Below are positions 34,091 to 42,889 of a stretch of 64,000 nt of DNA, in pieces. This DNA is from Algibacter sp. L1A34 (GTDB taxonomy: Bacteria > Bacteroidota > Bacteroidia > Flavobacteriales > Flavobacteriaceae). Below the pieces are notes generated by a model. That model saw only the letters and a list, made by a program, of their open reading frames with translations, was not told the DNA's origin and did not search any database. Location of the stretch: NCBI RefSeq assembly GCF_009796805.1, contig NZ_CP047029.1, positions 3,920,001 through 3,984,000 of the forward strand, written 5' to 3'. Position 1 is the first letter of the stretch; each line of letters starts with the position of its first letter. The position numbers and the translations under genes are program-made.

Positions 34091-35506
34091 TTAGTTTCCT
34101 AATTGTTTAGTTAATAGTTCTCTTTCTTTAGAAAAAGTATTACTTAGAGGTGCTGTAGGTAAAGTTTGTTCAAACAATTTAATTTTATTTAATAAACCAG
34201 AAACTTTTTCTGGGTATTTACCCGCCACATCTGTTTGTTCCGACCAATCTGAATTGATATTATATAATTCAGTTTTGCCTAATTTTGAATTGGTTAAAAG
34301 CTTCCAATTATCTTCTTGAATACCTGCTGAAGGCCAGAATTCTGTTCTATTATTTGAGAAGTTCCAGTTCCAAAAAATTGGTTTTTCTCGTTTCATCTCT
34401 TTCCCTTTTAAAGCCTCTACAATACTAACACCATCTGATTCATATCCTTCAGGCAATTTACCTCCTGCTAATTCTAAAAAAGTAGGTAACAAATCTACTG
34501 TAGATAATTGTGTCGTTTTATCATGGACTCCAGCAGGTACAGAACCTGGCCATCTCACGATAAAAGGAATACGAACACCTCCAGCGAACAACGAACGCTT
34601 TTTACCTTTAAGACCTGCCGTTTCTCCAACTGAATAATACGATCCTAGACCACCTCCAGTTGAATTATCTCCTTGTGTTTTTGTAGTTCCTGTAAATTCT
34701 GGACCATTATCAGAAGAAAAAAGTACAAGAGTATTATCATCTATTCCTAAATCTTTTAATGTTTGAAACAATTGCCCAATACGATCATCGTATTCAGCTA
34801 TTACTGCGGCATACACCTGTTGTTGTTCATCTAAATCTGAAAACAAATCCATATATTCCTTCTTTGGATAATGGGGTGTGTGTGTTGCATGAATCCATGC
34901 ATTTACAAAGAAAGGCTTGTTTTTATTTTTCTTTACAAAATCTATGGTTTTATACAATGTAGAATCCACATCCATTTGATGCAATTTATTTGGTAAGTTA
35001 AATGCTCCATATTCATCATATCCATATTCTAAAGGAGATGGTGCATCTGCTACATCAGTATTTGACAAATGCCACTTTCCATAATGAGCAGTTACATATC
35101 CTGATTTTTTAAGCATTCGTGGTAACAAAGGTGCTTCTGTACTTAACCAATCTGGCATATTACGTTTCATATGAGACTCAACAGAAGCAAAATGTCCATG
35201 CACACTATGTCTCGCAGGAAACTGACCTGTCATGACTCCAGTTCTACTAGGTGAACAAACTGGATTGACTACAGAGAAATTTTGAAAATCAATTCCTTCA
35301 GCTGCCATTTTATCTAGATTAGGAGTTTTACAAAATGAGCTTCCGTGAATTCCTAAATCACCATATCCCCAATCATCAGCAAATATGAAAATAATGTTAG
35401 GCTGGGTTTCTTTGTTTTTAATAGATTTAGTGCTAGTATCAGTTTTACAACTTTGAATAAGTAAAGTAGTTAAAAAAAGATATGTAATTAGTTTAAAGGC
35501 TTTCAT
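34091..35506 (-). CDS. S1-family sulfatase (lipoprotein)
   Basis: About 471 residues from ATG 35506 (an in-frame ATG at 35560 would add 18 residues before the signal and is unlikely). Lipobox IQSC. Metal site NIIFIFADDWGYGD, catalytic CSPSR (Cys84 of this form), AHYGKWHLS and FSSDNGPEF. Full length. First gene of the sulfatase-GH28-esterase operon; its upstream region is long and AT-rich. Confidence 0.92.
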   Translation of the reverse strand: MKAFKLITYLFLTTLLIQSCKTDTSTKSIKNKETQPNIIFIFADDWGYGDLGIHGSSFCKTPNLDKMAAEGIDFQNFSVVNPVCSPSRTGVMTGQFPARHSVHGHFASVESHMKRNMPDWLSTEAPLLPRMLKKSGYVTAHYGKWHLSNTDVADAPSPLEYGYDEYGAFNLPNKLHQMDVDSTLYKTIDFVKKNKNKPFFVNAWIHATHTPHYPKKEYMDLFSDLDEQQQVYAAVIAEYDDRIGQLFQTLKDLGIDDNTLVLFSSDNGPEFTGTTKTQGDNSTGGGLGSYYSVGETAGLKGKKRSLFAGGVRIPFIVRWPGSVPAGVHDKTTQLSTVDLLPTFLELAGGKLPEGYESDGVSIVEALKGKEMKREKPIFWNWNFSNNRTEFWPSAGIQEDNWKLLTNSKLGKTELYNINSDWSEQTDVAGKYPEKVSGLLNKIKLFEQTLPTAPLSNTFSKERELLTKQLGN

Positions 35507-35560
35507 GATAAAATTGTTTTCAGCGAAATTATTAAAATCATAAACGAACCAATTACTCAT

Positions 35561-36090
35561 TTAGATTTATTTGTTTCTCAAATCAATTATTGTAAATAAA
35601 ATTATAAAATAGCTCTAAAGTATTGATCGCAATATTATTTTTTTTAAGATTTTTCTAGCCATATATCAATTAAAAAATAGAAAGGTGCATAGAGAAATGC
35701 GAATGTTCTGTGTTTTATAAACTTTTCAGTAAAAGAACAAACTATAAGATATGATATTAAAATATTGGTTTTAATAATGTAAATATGACTACTCGAAAAC
35801 TCGATTAATATGAAGACTCAGTTTTGGTTGATGTGCTTGCTTTTCTATCGATTAAGGAATTGTTTATTAGAAATTAAGGCTCAATGTTTTTATAATACTC
35901 ATGGATAAACCTTAGTTTATCTAGTTCTAAACTCTATATAATTTATAAAATCTTTTTTTCACTAAATAGAGGAAAATATGAATTGATTAGAGCAAATGTT
36001 TTTTAAATGTCTAAGGTATCTTTGTTAAATAAAATCTCAAAAAAAATACTAGAAATAATTTTAACAATAGGGATCAAGAAATGGTCAAAG
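35561..36090. other. Intergenic region, no gene seen
   Basis: About 530 bases, very AT-rich, between the divergent minus-strand sulfatase operon and the plus-strand GH28 relic. It probably holds promoters for one or both, but I cannot place a convincing TTTG / TAnnTTTG pair. Confidence 0.5.
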
Positions 36091-36352
36091 CGGAGCCAAT
36101 CATAATTACTGGGATTCTTGATTAATATATAGGAGATGTGAAATTAGAAAAATGGAGGGGCAAAAAACTCGGAAAGAGAAGTGGTGGGAAATATTGCACA
36201 TATTCAGATCAGTTTTTCTTCGGAGTACTACTGGCATAGGAGCATACATCCTCTATGCTAAAAATATTGAATTTAAAAATTTAAAAATGATAACACAATC
36301 TACCGACAAAAGAGAGATGATTATCTTGGAAGATGTGAAGAGTTTTTGTTAA
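36091..36352 (+). pseudogene. Relic of the 3' end of a GH28 gene
   Basis: Pieces in shifting frames match the C-terminus of the GH28 enzyme at 32694-34088: IITGI (intact: MITGIPGHY), GKRS and YSDQFFFGVL (intact: AKRS, YPEQFFFGVL), then after a frameshift GAYILYAKNIEFKNLKMIT (intact: GAYIRHAKNIEFKNVIMTT) and KREMIILEDV. Stops and frameshifts make it non-functional. It is followed by a + strand sulfatase after 15 bases, mirroring the GH28-sulfatase pairing on the other strand. Confidence 0.85.
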
Positions 36353-36367
36353 CAACTAGATTTTACT

Positions 36368-37882
36368 ATGATTATGAAAAGACTTGTTTTAGCCATTGTA
36401 TTTTATGGTTTGTTTACCACCGCCTATGGTCAGAGTATTCGTGGAGGCAAACTTTCTAAAAGTGAGAGAAAACCCAATTTTATCCAAATTCTTACAGATG
36501 ATCAGGGTTGGGGTGACCTTGGTTCTTTTGGACATGAATTTATAAAAACCCCCTACATCGATCAATTGGCTAGGGAAGGCATCAAATTAGTACAATGCTA
36601 TTCATCTGCTGCAGTTTGTTCCCCTTCTCGCTCATCTATATTAACAGGCAGAACTCCGTTTCGTAACGGTGTTTTCAGATGGGTGCCCGCAGACCATTTC
36701 TGTCATTTGCAAAAGGATGAAGTGACATTGCCACAGTTGTTAAGAGAACATGGATATCAAACAACTCATTTTGGAAAATGGCATCTAAGTAATTATACAG
36801 AGAAAAAGCAGGGAGAACGTCAGTGGCCACAGCCATACACAGACTTTGGTTTTGGTACTGACCCAAATCAGCCAAGTATGGATGACTATGGGTACGATTA
36901 TTGGTTTGCAACCGGGAATGTAGCAAGGCCCTCTCATGAGAATCCGGGTAATTTTTTCCTTAATGGAAAGCCAATGGGAGCGATGAACGGTTATTCTGCT
37001 CAACTTGTGGCGAAAGAGGTTGTGAAGTGGATTCGAGAGTATCGAAATAGCAATCAGCCTTTTTTTATGACACTTTGGTTTCATGAACCCCATGGACCAA
37101 TAATGAGCGATCCGAAGTTTATTGAAAAATATGATGATGAAATAGACGATCCCAACCTTAAGCAATACTACGCCAATGTGACCCAAATAGATGAAGCAGT
37201 TGGAGAAATTGTACGTGTTATGAAAGAAGAAGGGATTTACGATGACACGTTAATCTGGTATACGAGTGACAACGGCCCAGAAGGAGATAATGAATTTGGG
37301 TTTCCTGTTAAAATAGACAATGCTGGTAGTGCAAGGTATCGTGGAAACACCGGAGGACTAAGAGGTAGAAAACGACACACTCATGAAGGAGGTATTCGAG
37401 TTCCAGGGATTATATCTTGGCCTGCTGGTTTTAAGAGAAGTGGTGTGATGCCAGGAGGAATTGCAGAAGAGCCCATTATTGGTTCCGATATATTTTCAAC
37501 CTTTTTGGATATTGCAGGAATTGACTTGCCAAAACACATTACCCTTGATGGTACTTCTATTTTGCCAATTTTTGAGAACAAAAAATTCCACAGAGAAAAA
37601 CCACTTTATTGGAGGAACAACAGTAATGAGTTTAAGGTAGCATTAAGAGAAGGCGATTGGAAAATACTAGCTAATGGTGATCTAACAAGTTTCGAGTTAT
37701 ACAATCTTGCTATTGATCCAAGGGAAACAACTGATTTATCTGCTCATGAACCAAAGCTATTTGAAAGGCTAAAAAAAGCACTTATGGAATATGATGATGA
37801 AGTACTCACAGAAGGTCCAGATTGGTGGAAAAATGATAGAGTAGGAAATACTATACCGGAGAAATACTATAAAAAATACTAA
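36368..37882 (+). CDS. S1-family sulfatase
   Basis: A 504-residue secreted enzyme (signal peptide 1-22, AYGQ; the ATG at 36374 is an equal choice). Metal site FIQILTDDQGWGD, catalytic CSPSR with Cys84, HFGKWHLS and WYTSDNGPEGD. Intact. It is the only plus-strand enzyme gene in the right half. Codon use is slightly more GC-rich than the neighbouring sulfatases, consistent with a separate origin. Confidence 0.92.
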   Translation: MIMKRLVLAIVFYGLFTTAYGQSIRGGKLSKSERKPNFIQILTDDQGWGDLGSFGHEFIKTPYIDQLAREGIKLVQCYSSAAVCSPSRSSILTGRTPFRNGVFRWVPADHFCHLQKDEVTLPQLLREHGYQTTHFGKWHLSNYTEKKQGERQWPQPYTDFGFGTDPNQPSMDDYGYDYWFATGNVARPSHENPGNFFLNGKPMGAMNGYSAQLVAKEVVKWIREYRNSNQPFFMTLWFHEPHGPIMSDPKFIEKYDDEIDDPNLKQYYANVTQIDEAVGEIVRVMKEEGIYDDTLIWYTSDNGPEGDNEFGFPVKIDNAGSARYRGNTGGLRGRKRHTHEGGIRVPGIISWPAGFKRSGVMPGGIAEEPIIGSDIFSTFLDIAGIDLPKHITLDGTSILPIFENKKFHREKPLYWRNNSNEFKVALREGDWKILANGDLTSFELYNLAIDPRETTDLSAHEPKLFERLKKALMEYDDEVLTEGPDWWKNDRVGNTIPEKYYKKY

Positions 37883-38146
37883 GTTATGAAATGCCTAATC
37901 GTACTAATATATAAGTTTAGCATCTACAATCATCCATTTTGCAAAGGCATAGTTTCCGTCAAGAGATTACGATTCTAAATCAATAAATTTTCAGTTTCAA
38001 AGATTTTGTACTCTAGGTAAAAAGAATAGATTCAAAAATTTTAATTCATGCACAGAACTTAATGTATTCTTTTTTTTTATAGTTATGACTAGAGGTTTCC
38101 ATCTTCATTATTTGAAGTTCCAATCCATGTAGAAGAAGTTCATTAG

Positions 38147-39289
38147 TTATTTCCAATCGATTTTGGCAATTTTGTTTTCTAAGTCAACCCAAATAGAGGC
38201 ATGTTCAAAATCGCGAGTTAACTCCCAACCATTCACTTTCATATTGTTTAATGGTTTGCCTAGTGGTTTATCAAATTCAGGATACCAATCTGTTGCACCA
38301 TGTTTAAAGCGATAGCCCCAATTATATATGAGATAGGAGTTTTCTTGTGCGCCTGCTAAAAATGAAGCTAAAGGAAACGTTATATTTTTTTTAGAAATTT
38401 CTTGTTTTTCTTTTAGGGGTTTTGCCATAAAATCTTTGTCTAGCCAAGTATATCCAGGCCATCCTTTAAAAATTACTATTTTACCAGTTTGTCCGGCTTT
38501 CTCCATTTCTTGAATGTCTTGTAGCATGCTTTCTTTAGAGTTACTGTTAATGATTCCGAAATGTTCAATCATTACGGCGTCGGTATAATCTGGAAAGTTA
38601 TTTCCAACATTTCTTCTTGGGTTACTTCGAATACCGTTGTAAACTATTAGATTGTTATTTCCAAGAGCAGCTCTGGTCTCGGCTATTAATTTTTTTAACC
38701 CTTCTTGAATCCTATCGTATTTCTCTTGGCCCCATAGTTCAATATTTGCTGGACTTCCTACTTGAATAAAAGCATCCATAAATAATCCATCGGTTGGGCC
38801 GTTTGAAATTTCGTTTTTTGCTGTTTCTACCCACCATGTTCTAACTTCTGGGTTGGACAAATCATAGCGTTTTGTTTTTCCGTTTTTTAAATCAAGTTCG
38901 CCCTCCTTTGTTTTTAACCACCATTCTGGATGACTTTTATATACATGATGTGCTTCGTATGTTGAGATATCTAGAAAAGCATTCCAATAGAAAATGACTT
39001 TCATATTGGAATTCAATTCTTTTAATTTTTTTGCATCTACTTCAATGCCAGTTTCGGTGTTTTTAGAATCTGGTAAACCATGTCCTTTTTCTAAAACGAC
39101 ATAATTTGAATGCGATGCAATAAATTTTGCTTCATCGTTAGTTAAAGCTCCCTGTTTTCCAAAATGAAATGCCACAGGTACTTTATCCCAAAGGAATTTG
39201 GGAAAAGCTTTATTTGATTGTCCTGTTGATTGAAAACAGATAAACAGGATTAAAGCATTAAAAAAAACTTTTAAAGTGACGCGCTTCAT
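38147..39289 (-). CDS. Putative secreted TIM-barrel glycoside hydrolase
   Basis: A 380-residue protein with a signal peptide (1-24, STGQ). Features of a TIM-barrel hydrolase: VVLEKGHG, VIFYWNAFLD, RYDLSNPEVRTWWVE, DGLFMDAF (an Asp that could be catalytic) and VYNGIRSNP. This resembles the hypothetical glycosyl-hydrolase families of Bacteroidota, related to endo-alpha-galactosaminidase-like barrels; no activity can be assigned. It starts 7 bases after the GH29 stop, so it is the last gene of the susC-susD-GH29 transcript. Confidence 0.7.
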   Translation of the reverse strand: MKRVTLKVFFNALILFICFQSTGQSNKAFPKFLWDKVPVAFHFGKQGALTNDEAKFIASHSNYVVLEKGHGLPDSKNTETGIEVDAKKLKELNSNMKVIFYWNAFLDISTYEAHHVYKSHPEWWLKTKEGELDLKNGKTKRYDLSNPEVRTWWVETAKNEISNGPTDGLFMDAFIQVGSPANIELWGQEKYDRIQEGLKKLIAETRAALGNNNLIVYNGIRSNPRRNVGNNFPDYTDAVMIEHFGIINSNSKESMLQDIQEMEKAGQTGKIVIFKGWPGYTWLDKDFMAKPLKEKQEISKKNITFPLASFLAGAQENSYLIYNWGYRFKHGATDWYPEFDKPLGKPLNNMKVNGWELTRDFEHASIWVDLENKIAKIDWK

Positions 39290-39296
39290 ATCTTAA

Positions 39297-41108
39297 TTAA
39301 TCATTTATAGGTCTTAAAGCTATTGATTTTAAACTAGCAGTTTTTCTGTCTCCTTCTACTAAAGTTGTTGTTATGGTGTGTTTTCCGGGTGTTTTAAATT
39401 CTAAAATACCCATATTGTAAAACACATACTTTTCGGTAGCGGCTTGTTGGTTTTGTACTATAATGCCTTCATCTGTTGTTGTTTTCCAAACCAAACGATC
39501 AGTACCTCTGTAATCTAAATCTAAATAGTAATATCCAGCTTCTTTTACGTCGATGCTCCAAGTTACTTGTCCGTTTTCTGCCCAATTTCCAACTTGATTG
39601 ACGTGTTTCCATTCACCGAATTTCTCCATCCATTTTTTGTCTTCTTGTTTGGCATTGCTAACAGTTCCAAACTCGGTAATTAATTCTGTTCTTGTATTTG
39701 GGTAGATTCCAAGAGCTGTGTCTTCGGCTATTATGTCTTCTCCTTTTTTGATATTTACTTCAACTTCAATAATTGAAATTAAATGATCTGGAGCTTTAAA
39801 AGGTACATTAAAAGTAACCCAATTATCTTTTCCTTGATTGAATTCAATCTTTTGATCTTTTCCTTCAGGATTTAGAATTTTAGCCGATTTAATTTTAGTT
39901 TTTAAACCAGGTAAATACAATTTACCATCATTAGGCCATTCTGAAACCGCTAAATACATGTTATTACCTTTTGTAGTTACATCTCCCCAAGGTAATTTAT
40001 AATCCCATGGAGAATAGCCGGCATCATAAACCACTTGAGGATATCTTTTTAGCCATTTTCCTGTTTCTCTTAAAAATTCAGCGCCAATTTCTGGAACAAT
40101 TCCTAATTCGTTTGGACCTACATTAAACAAATAAGAACCACCACGTGCTACAGTTTCCAATAATCTACTTAAAATGACTTTTGGACTTTTAAAGTTATTA
40201 TCGTACCAAGCATAAGACCATGAATCATTATTAGTATCGCATGTTTCCCATAAACCTTCAATACGTTTTGTTGGAACTTCCATATCGCCAACACTGGCAT
40301 AATCTCCTAAACCATAGCCAACGCGACTACACATCATGGCTTTTGGTTGTAATTCTCTAACCATAGCAGCTAATTCTACTACATATTCCTTTGGCATATC
40401 TCCAGGTGTATCAAACCATACAAAATCTATATCACCATAATTTGTACAAATCTCTTTTACCTGAGGTTTGCATTTATTATAGAAGTAATCTTTAAAAGTA
40501 GCTTCTTTTCCATTTTCATCTGTCTTAGGACCTCCTTTACCTCCAGGAGCAGTCCAGTCTTGGTTATGTGAGTAATAAAACCCGAAACCTAAACCTATAT
40601 CATGGCATGCATCCGCCAATTCGTGCATTGGGTCTCTACCAAAAGGTGTTGCATCTACAATATTAAAATCGCTTACTTTAGAGTCGAACATGGCAAAACC
40701 TTCGTGATGCTTACTGGTAATTACAATGTATTTCATTCCAGCATCTTTGGCTAATTGTGCTATTTTTTTTGCATCAAAACCAGTTGGATTAAAGTCATTT
40801 GCAATTTGCTTGTAATCTTCAACAGGTATTCCAGCCATTCTTGGATTCATTATCCATTCGCCAATACCATAATACGTTTTATTGTTCCAAACACCTCCGA
40901 GATTTGAGAATAAACCCCAATGAATGAACATTCCGAAATTACTTTCATCAAAGAATTTACCTTTTCCGCTTTTTAAAGCGTCCGGTGAAACATTAGATTC
41001 CCCCCACATTTTATCCATACTTTCTGTTTTGACTTGAGCTCTACTAGAAAAAGCGATTAATAGACAAAAGACTACAAGGGATAAATTACTTTTATTAAAT
41101 ATATTCAT
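39297..41108 (-). CDS. GH29 alpha-L-fucosidase with C-terminal domain
   Basis: A 603-residue secreted fucosidase. Signal peptide 1-24 (SRAQ), FGMFIHWGLF, SKHHEGFAMF, and DFVWFDTPGD with Asp near 233 as the expected nucleophile. After the barrel and a beta sandwich (to about 470) there is a third domain with WKTTTDEGIIVQNQQAATEK and HTITTTLVEGD that looks like a carbohydrate-binding beta-sandwich. Closely related to the frameshifted copy at 27541-29333 and distant from the cassette enzyme. Lies 80 bases after susD behind a strong hairpin. Confidence 0.94.
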   Translation of the reverse strand: MNIFNKSNLSLVVFCLLIAFSSRAQVKTESMDKMWGESNVSPDALKSGKGKFFDESNFGMFIHWGLFSNLGGVWNNKTYYGIGEWIMNPRMAGIPVEDYKQIANDFNPTGFDAKKIAQLAKDAGMKYIVITSKHHEGFAMFDSKVSDFNIVDATPFGRDPMHELADACHDIGLGFGFYYSHNQDWTAPGGKGGPKTDENGKEATFKDYFYNKCKPQVKEICTNYGDIDFVWFDTPGDMPKEYVVELAAMVRELQPKAMMCSRVGYGLGDYASVGDMEVPTKRIEGLWETCDTNNDSWSYAWYDNNFKSPKVILSRLLETVARGGSYLFNVGPNELGIVPEIGAEFLRETGKWLKRYPQVVYDAGYSPWDYKLPWGDVTTKGNNMYLAVSEWPNDGKLYLPGLKTKIKSAKILNPEGKDQKIEFNQGKDNWVTFNVPFKAPDHLISIIEVEVNIKKGEDIIAEDTALGIYPNTRTELITEFGTVSNAKQEDKKWMEKFGEWKHVNQVGNWAENGQVTWSIDVKEAGYYYLDLDYRGTDRLVWKTTTDEGIIVQNQQAATEKYVFYNMGILEFKTPGKHTITTTLVEGDRKTASLKSIALRPIND

Positions 41109-41131
41109 TTTTTATTAATATTATTTCTTTT

Positions 41132-41178
41132 AAGCAAGAGAAGGGGCGAATCGGTTAAATAAGTCACTCCTCTTGCTT
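41132..41178 (-). promoter_or_regulatory. Intergenic hairpin between susD and the fucosidase
   Basis: AAGCAAGAG (41132-41140) and CTCTTGCTT (41170-41178) are a perfect 9 bp stem. Read on the minus strand it follows the SusD stop by 10 bases but is not followed by a T run, so it looks more like a processing or mRNA-stabilising element limiting expression downstream of susCD than a full terminator. Confidence 0.5.
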
Positions 41179-41187
41179 GTTTCATTT

Positions 41188-42876
41188 TTAATAACCTTCG
41201 TTTTGTTCCCAACCTGTCAAAGTTATATCAACCTGAGGAATAGGCAATAACCATTCTCTATCAGGAAAAGGCGCACTACCATATAAAATATGCATGTTTG
41301 TATATTCTGTTGCAGAATCTTCCTCTTCACTCCAAAATCTATCCATTTGATTAGGTACAGAAGGATCTGTAGCAGTAAACAAACGATTGGTTCTAATTAA
41401 ATCAAAACGTCTCTTAACTTCTCCATTAAACTCACGTCTTCTTTCTAGCCATACTGCAGTTCTAAATTCTTCTTGTGAAAGACCTGAAAAGTCTCTAGAA
41501 TCATCTGTAACTTCAAAAGCCCTTCTTCTTATCTGGTTTACTGCATCATATGCCAAATCACTTGGTGATCCTTCTGCTTCATTTGCTGCCTCTGCATAGA
41601 TCAAAAGTGCATCTGCATATCTATATAATATAAAGTTAGAATTGGTTCTAAACTGCGATGTCTCTGGTAATCCTAAATAATAATCTATATCTACATATTT
41701 TCTAAATACTGGTGCTATTACATACTCAGTACCATCAGCTGTTTTATACCTAGTCATTAAACTCCATTCTCCTCTAATATCTCCATCTTCAAAAGCTCTG
41801 TAAAGATTTGGAGTTGGTATATAATTTCCAGCTGTACCTGGCCTACCAGGAAACCTCATTTGAGAAACTGTAGACGAATTTCCTTCATCTAATAATGGTT
41901 GAGCACTAAAAAGTCCCCAATAACTAACACCACTATTAGAGGCTGCACATCCTTTACTTAATCGAGATCCTAAACCATCTTCAGCTAAAGTTGCTACTTC
42001 CATCATCGATTCACTAGTAAAAGGATTGTTCCATGCTACTCCATAAGATGGCGTCACATGAAGTCCATCAACCTCTGGTACTGTATTTAAAGAATGAGGA
42101 GAATTCTCAATAATTTCTAATGCCTTATCTCGAGCTAATGCCCAATTAACAGGATCTCCTTGTACAAATTCACCTTGAGATGTTCTTCTCCAACCTGCTC
42201 TCGTTAGATACACATCAGCCAAAATTATTTTTGCAGTCCATTTAGTAACTCTTCCAAAATGAAGTGCATCTTCACAGTGTTCTTCTGCAAACTTAAGATC
42301 TGGAATAATTATCTCATCGTACACATCATCTACCGGTGCTCTATCTACATTTATTTGAGCTTCCGTAGATACATAATTTAACATTAACGGTACATCTCCA
42401 AATGTTTTAACCAAATGCAAATAATAAAGCGCTCTTAATGCTCTAGCCTCACCAACCATACTATTCTTAGTCGCATCATCCATATCTGGTACGTTAGGAA
42501 TATTTTCCATTGCATAATTTGCTCTCGAAATTCCTTGCCACCATATTGCATATTGTTGTCTTAAATTTATAAAACGGAGGGTAGACGATATATTATGAGA
42601 TAGAAAATCAGGACTTTCATTATTTTCATTCAGCTTAGAAGAAACATCATCTGTCCCCAAATCTAACATAGGCCATGAAAACCCATAAGCAGATGTTACA
42701 GAACTGTGATTATCCAATGAGTTGTAGGCAGCATCTAATCCAGATCTAGCCTGGCTCTCATCTTGATAAAAGTTAGAAGTAGAAATAAATGTTGGAGGAT
42801 TTTCTTCTAAAAATCCTTCACAAGAAACTACCGATGCTAAAGAAATCGACAATAAAATTTTATATATACTTTTCAT
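41188..42876 (-). CDS. SusD/RagB-family glycan-binding lipoprotein
   Basis: About 562 residues from ATG 42876 (an upstream in-frame ATG at 42912 would overlap SusC and add a poor leader). Lipobox VVSC, then EGFLEENPP, typical for SusD. TPR-like helices with ARALRALYYLHLVKTFGDVP and NPFTSESMMEV are family hallmarks, as is the C-terminal NQIRRRAFEVTDDS and RRREFNGEVKRRFDLIR. It caps the SusC pore at the cell surface and binds the imported oligosaccharide. Confidence 0.96.
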   Translation of the reverse strand: MKSIYKILLSISLASVVSCEGFLEENPPTFISTSNFYQDESQARSGLDAAYNSLDNHSSVTSAYGFSWPMLDLGTDDVSSKLNENNESPDFLSHNISSTLRFINLRQQYAIWWQGISRANYAMENIPNVPDMDDATKNSMVGEARALRALYYLHLVKTFGDVPLMLNYVSTEAQINVDRAPVDDVYDEIIIPDLKFAEEHCEDALHFGRVTKWTAKIILADVYLTRAGWRRTSQGEFVQGDPVNWALARDKALEIIENSPHSLNTVPEVDGLHVTPSYGVAWNNPFTSESMMEVATLAEDGLGSRLSKGCAASNSGVSYWGLFSAQPLLDEGNSSTVSQMRFPGRPGTAGNYIPTPNLYRAFEDGDIRGEWSLMTRYKTADGTEYVIAPVFRKYVDIDYYLGLPETSQFRTNSNFILYRYADALLIYAEAANEAEGSPSDLAYDAVNQIRRRAFEVTDDSRDFSGLSQEEFRTAVWLERRREFNGEVKRRFDLIRTNRLFTATDPSVPNQMDRFWSEEEDSATEYTNMHILYGSAPFPDREWLLPIPQVDITLTGWEQNEGY

Positions 42877-42889
42877 TTTTTTGTTTTTT

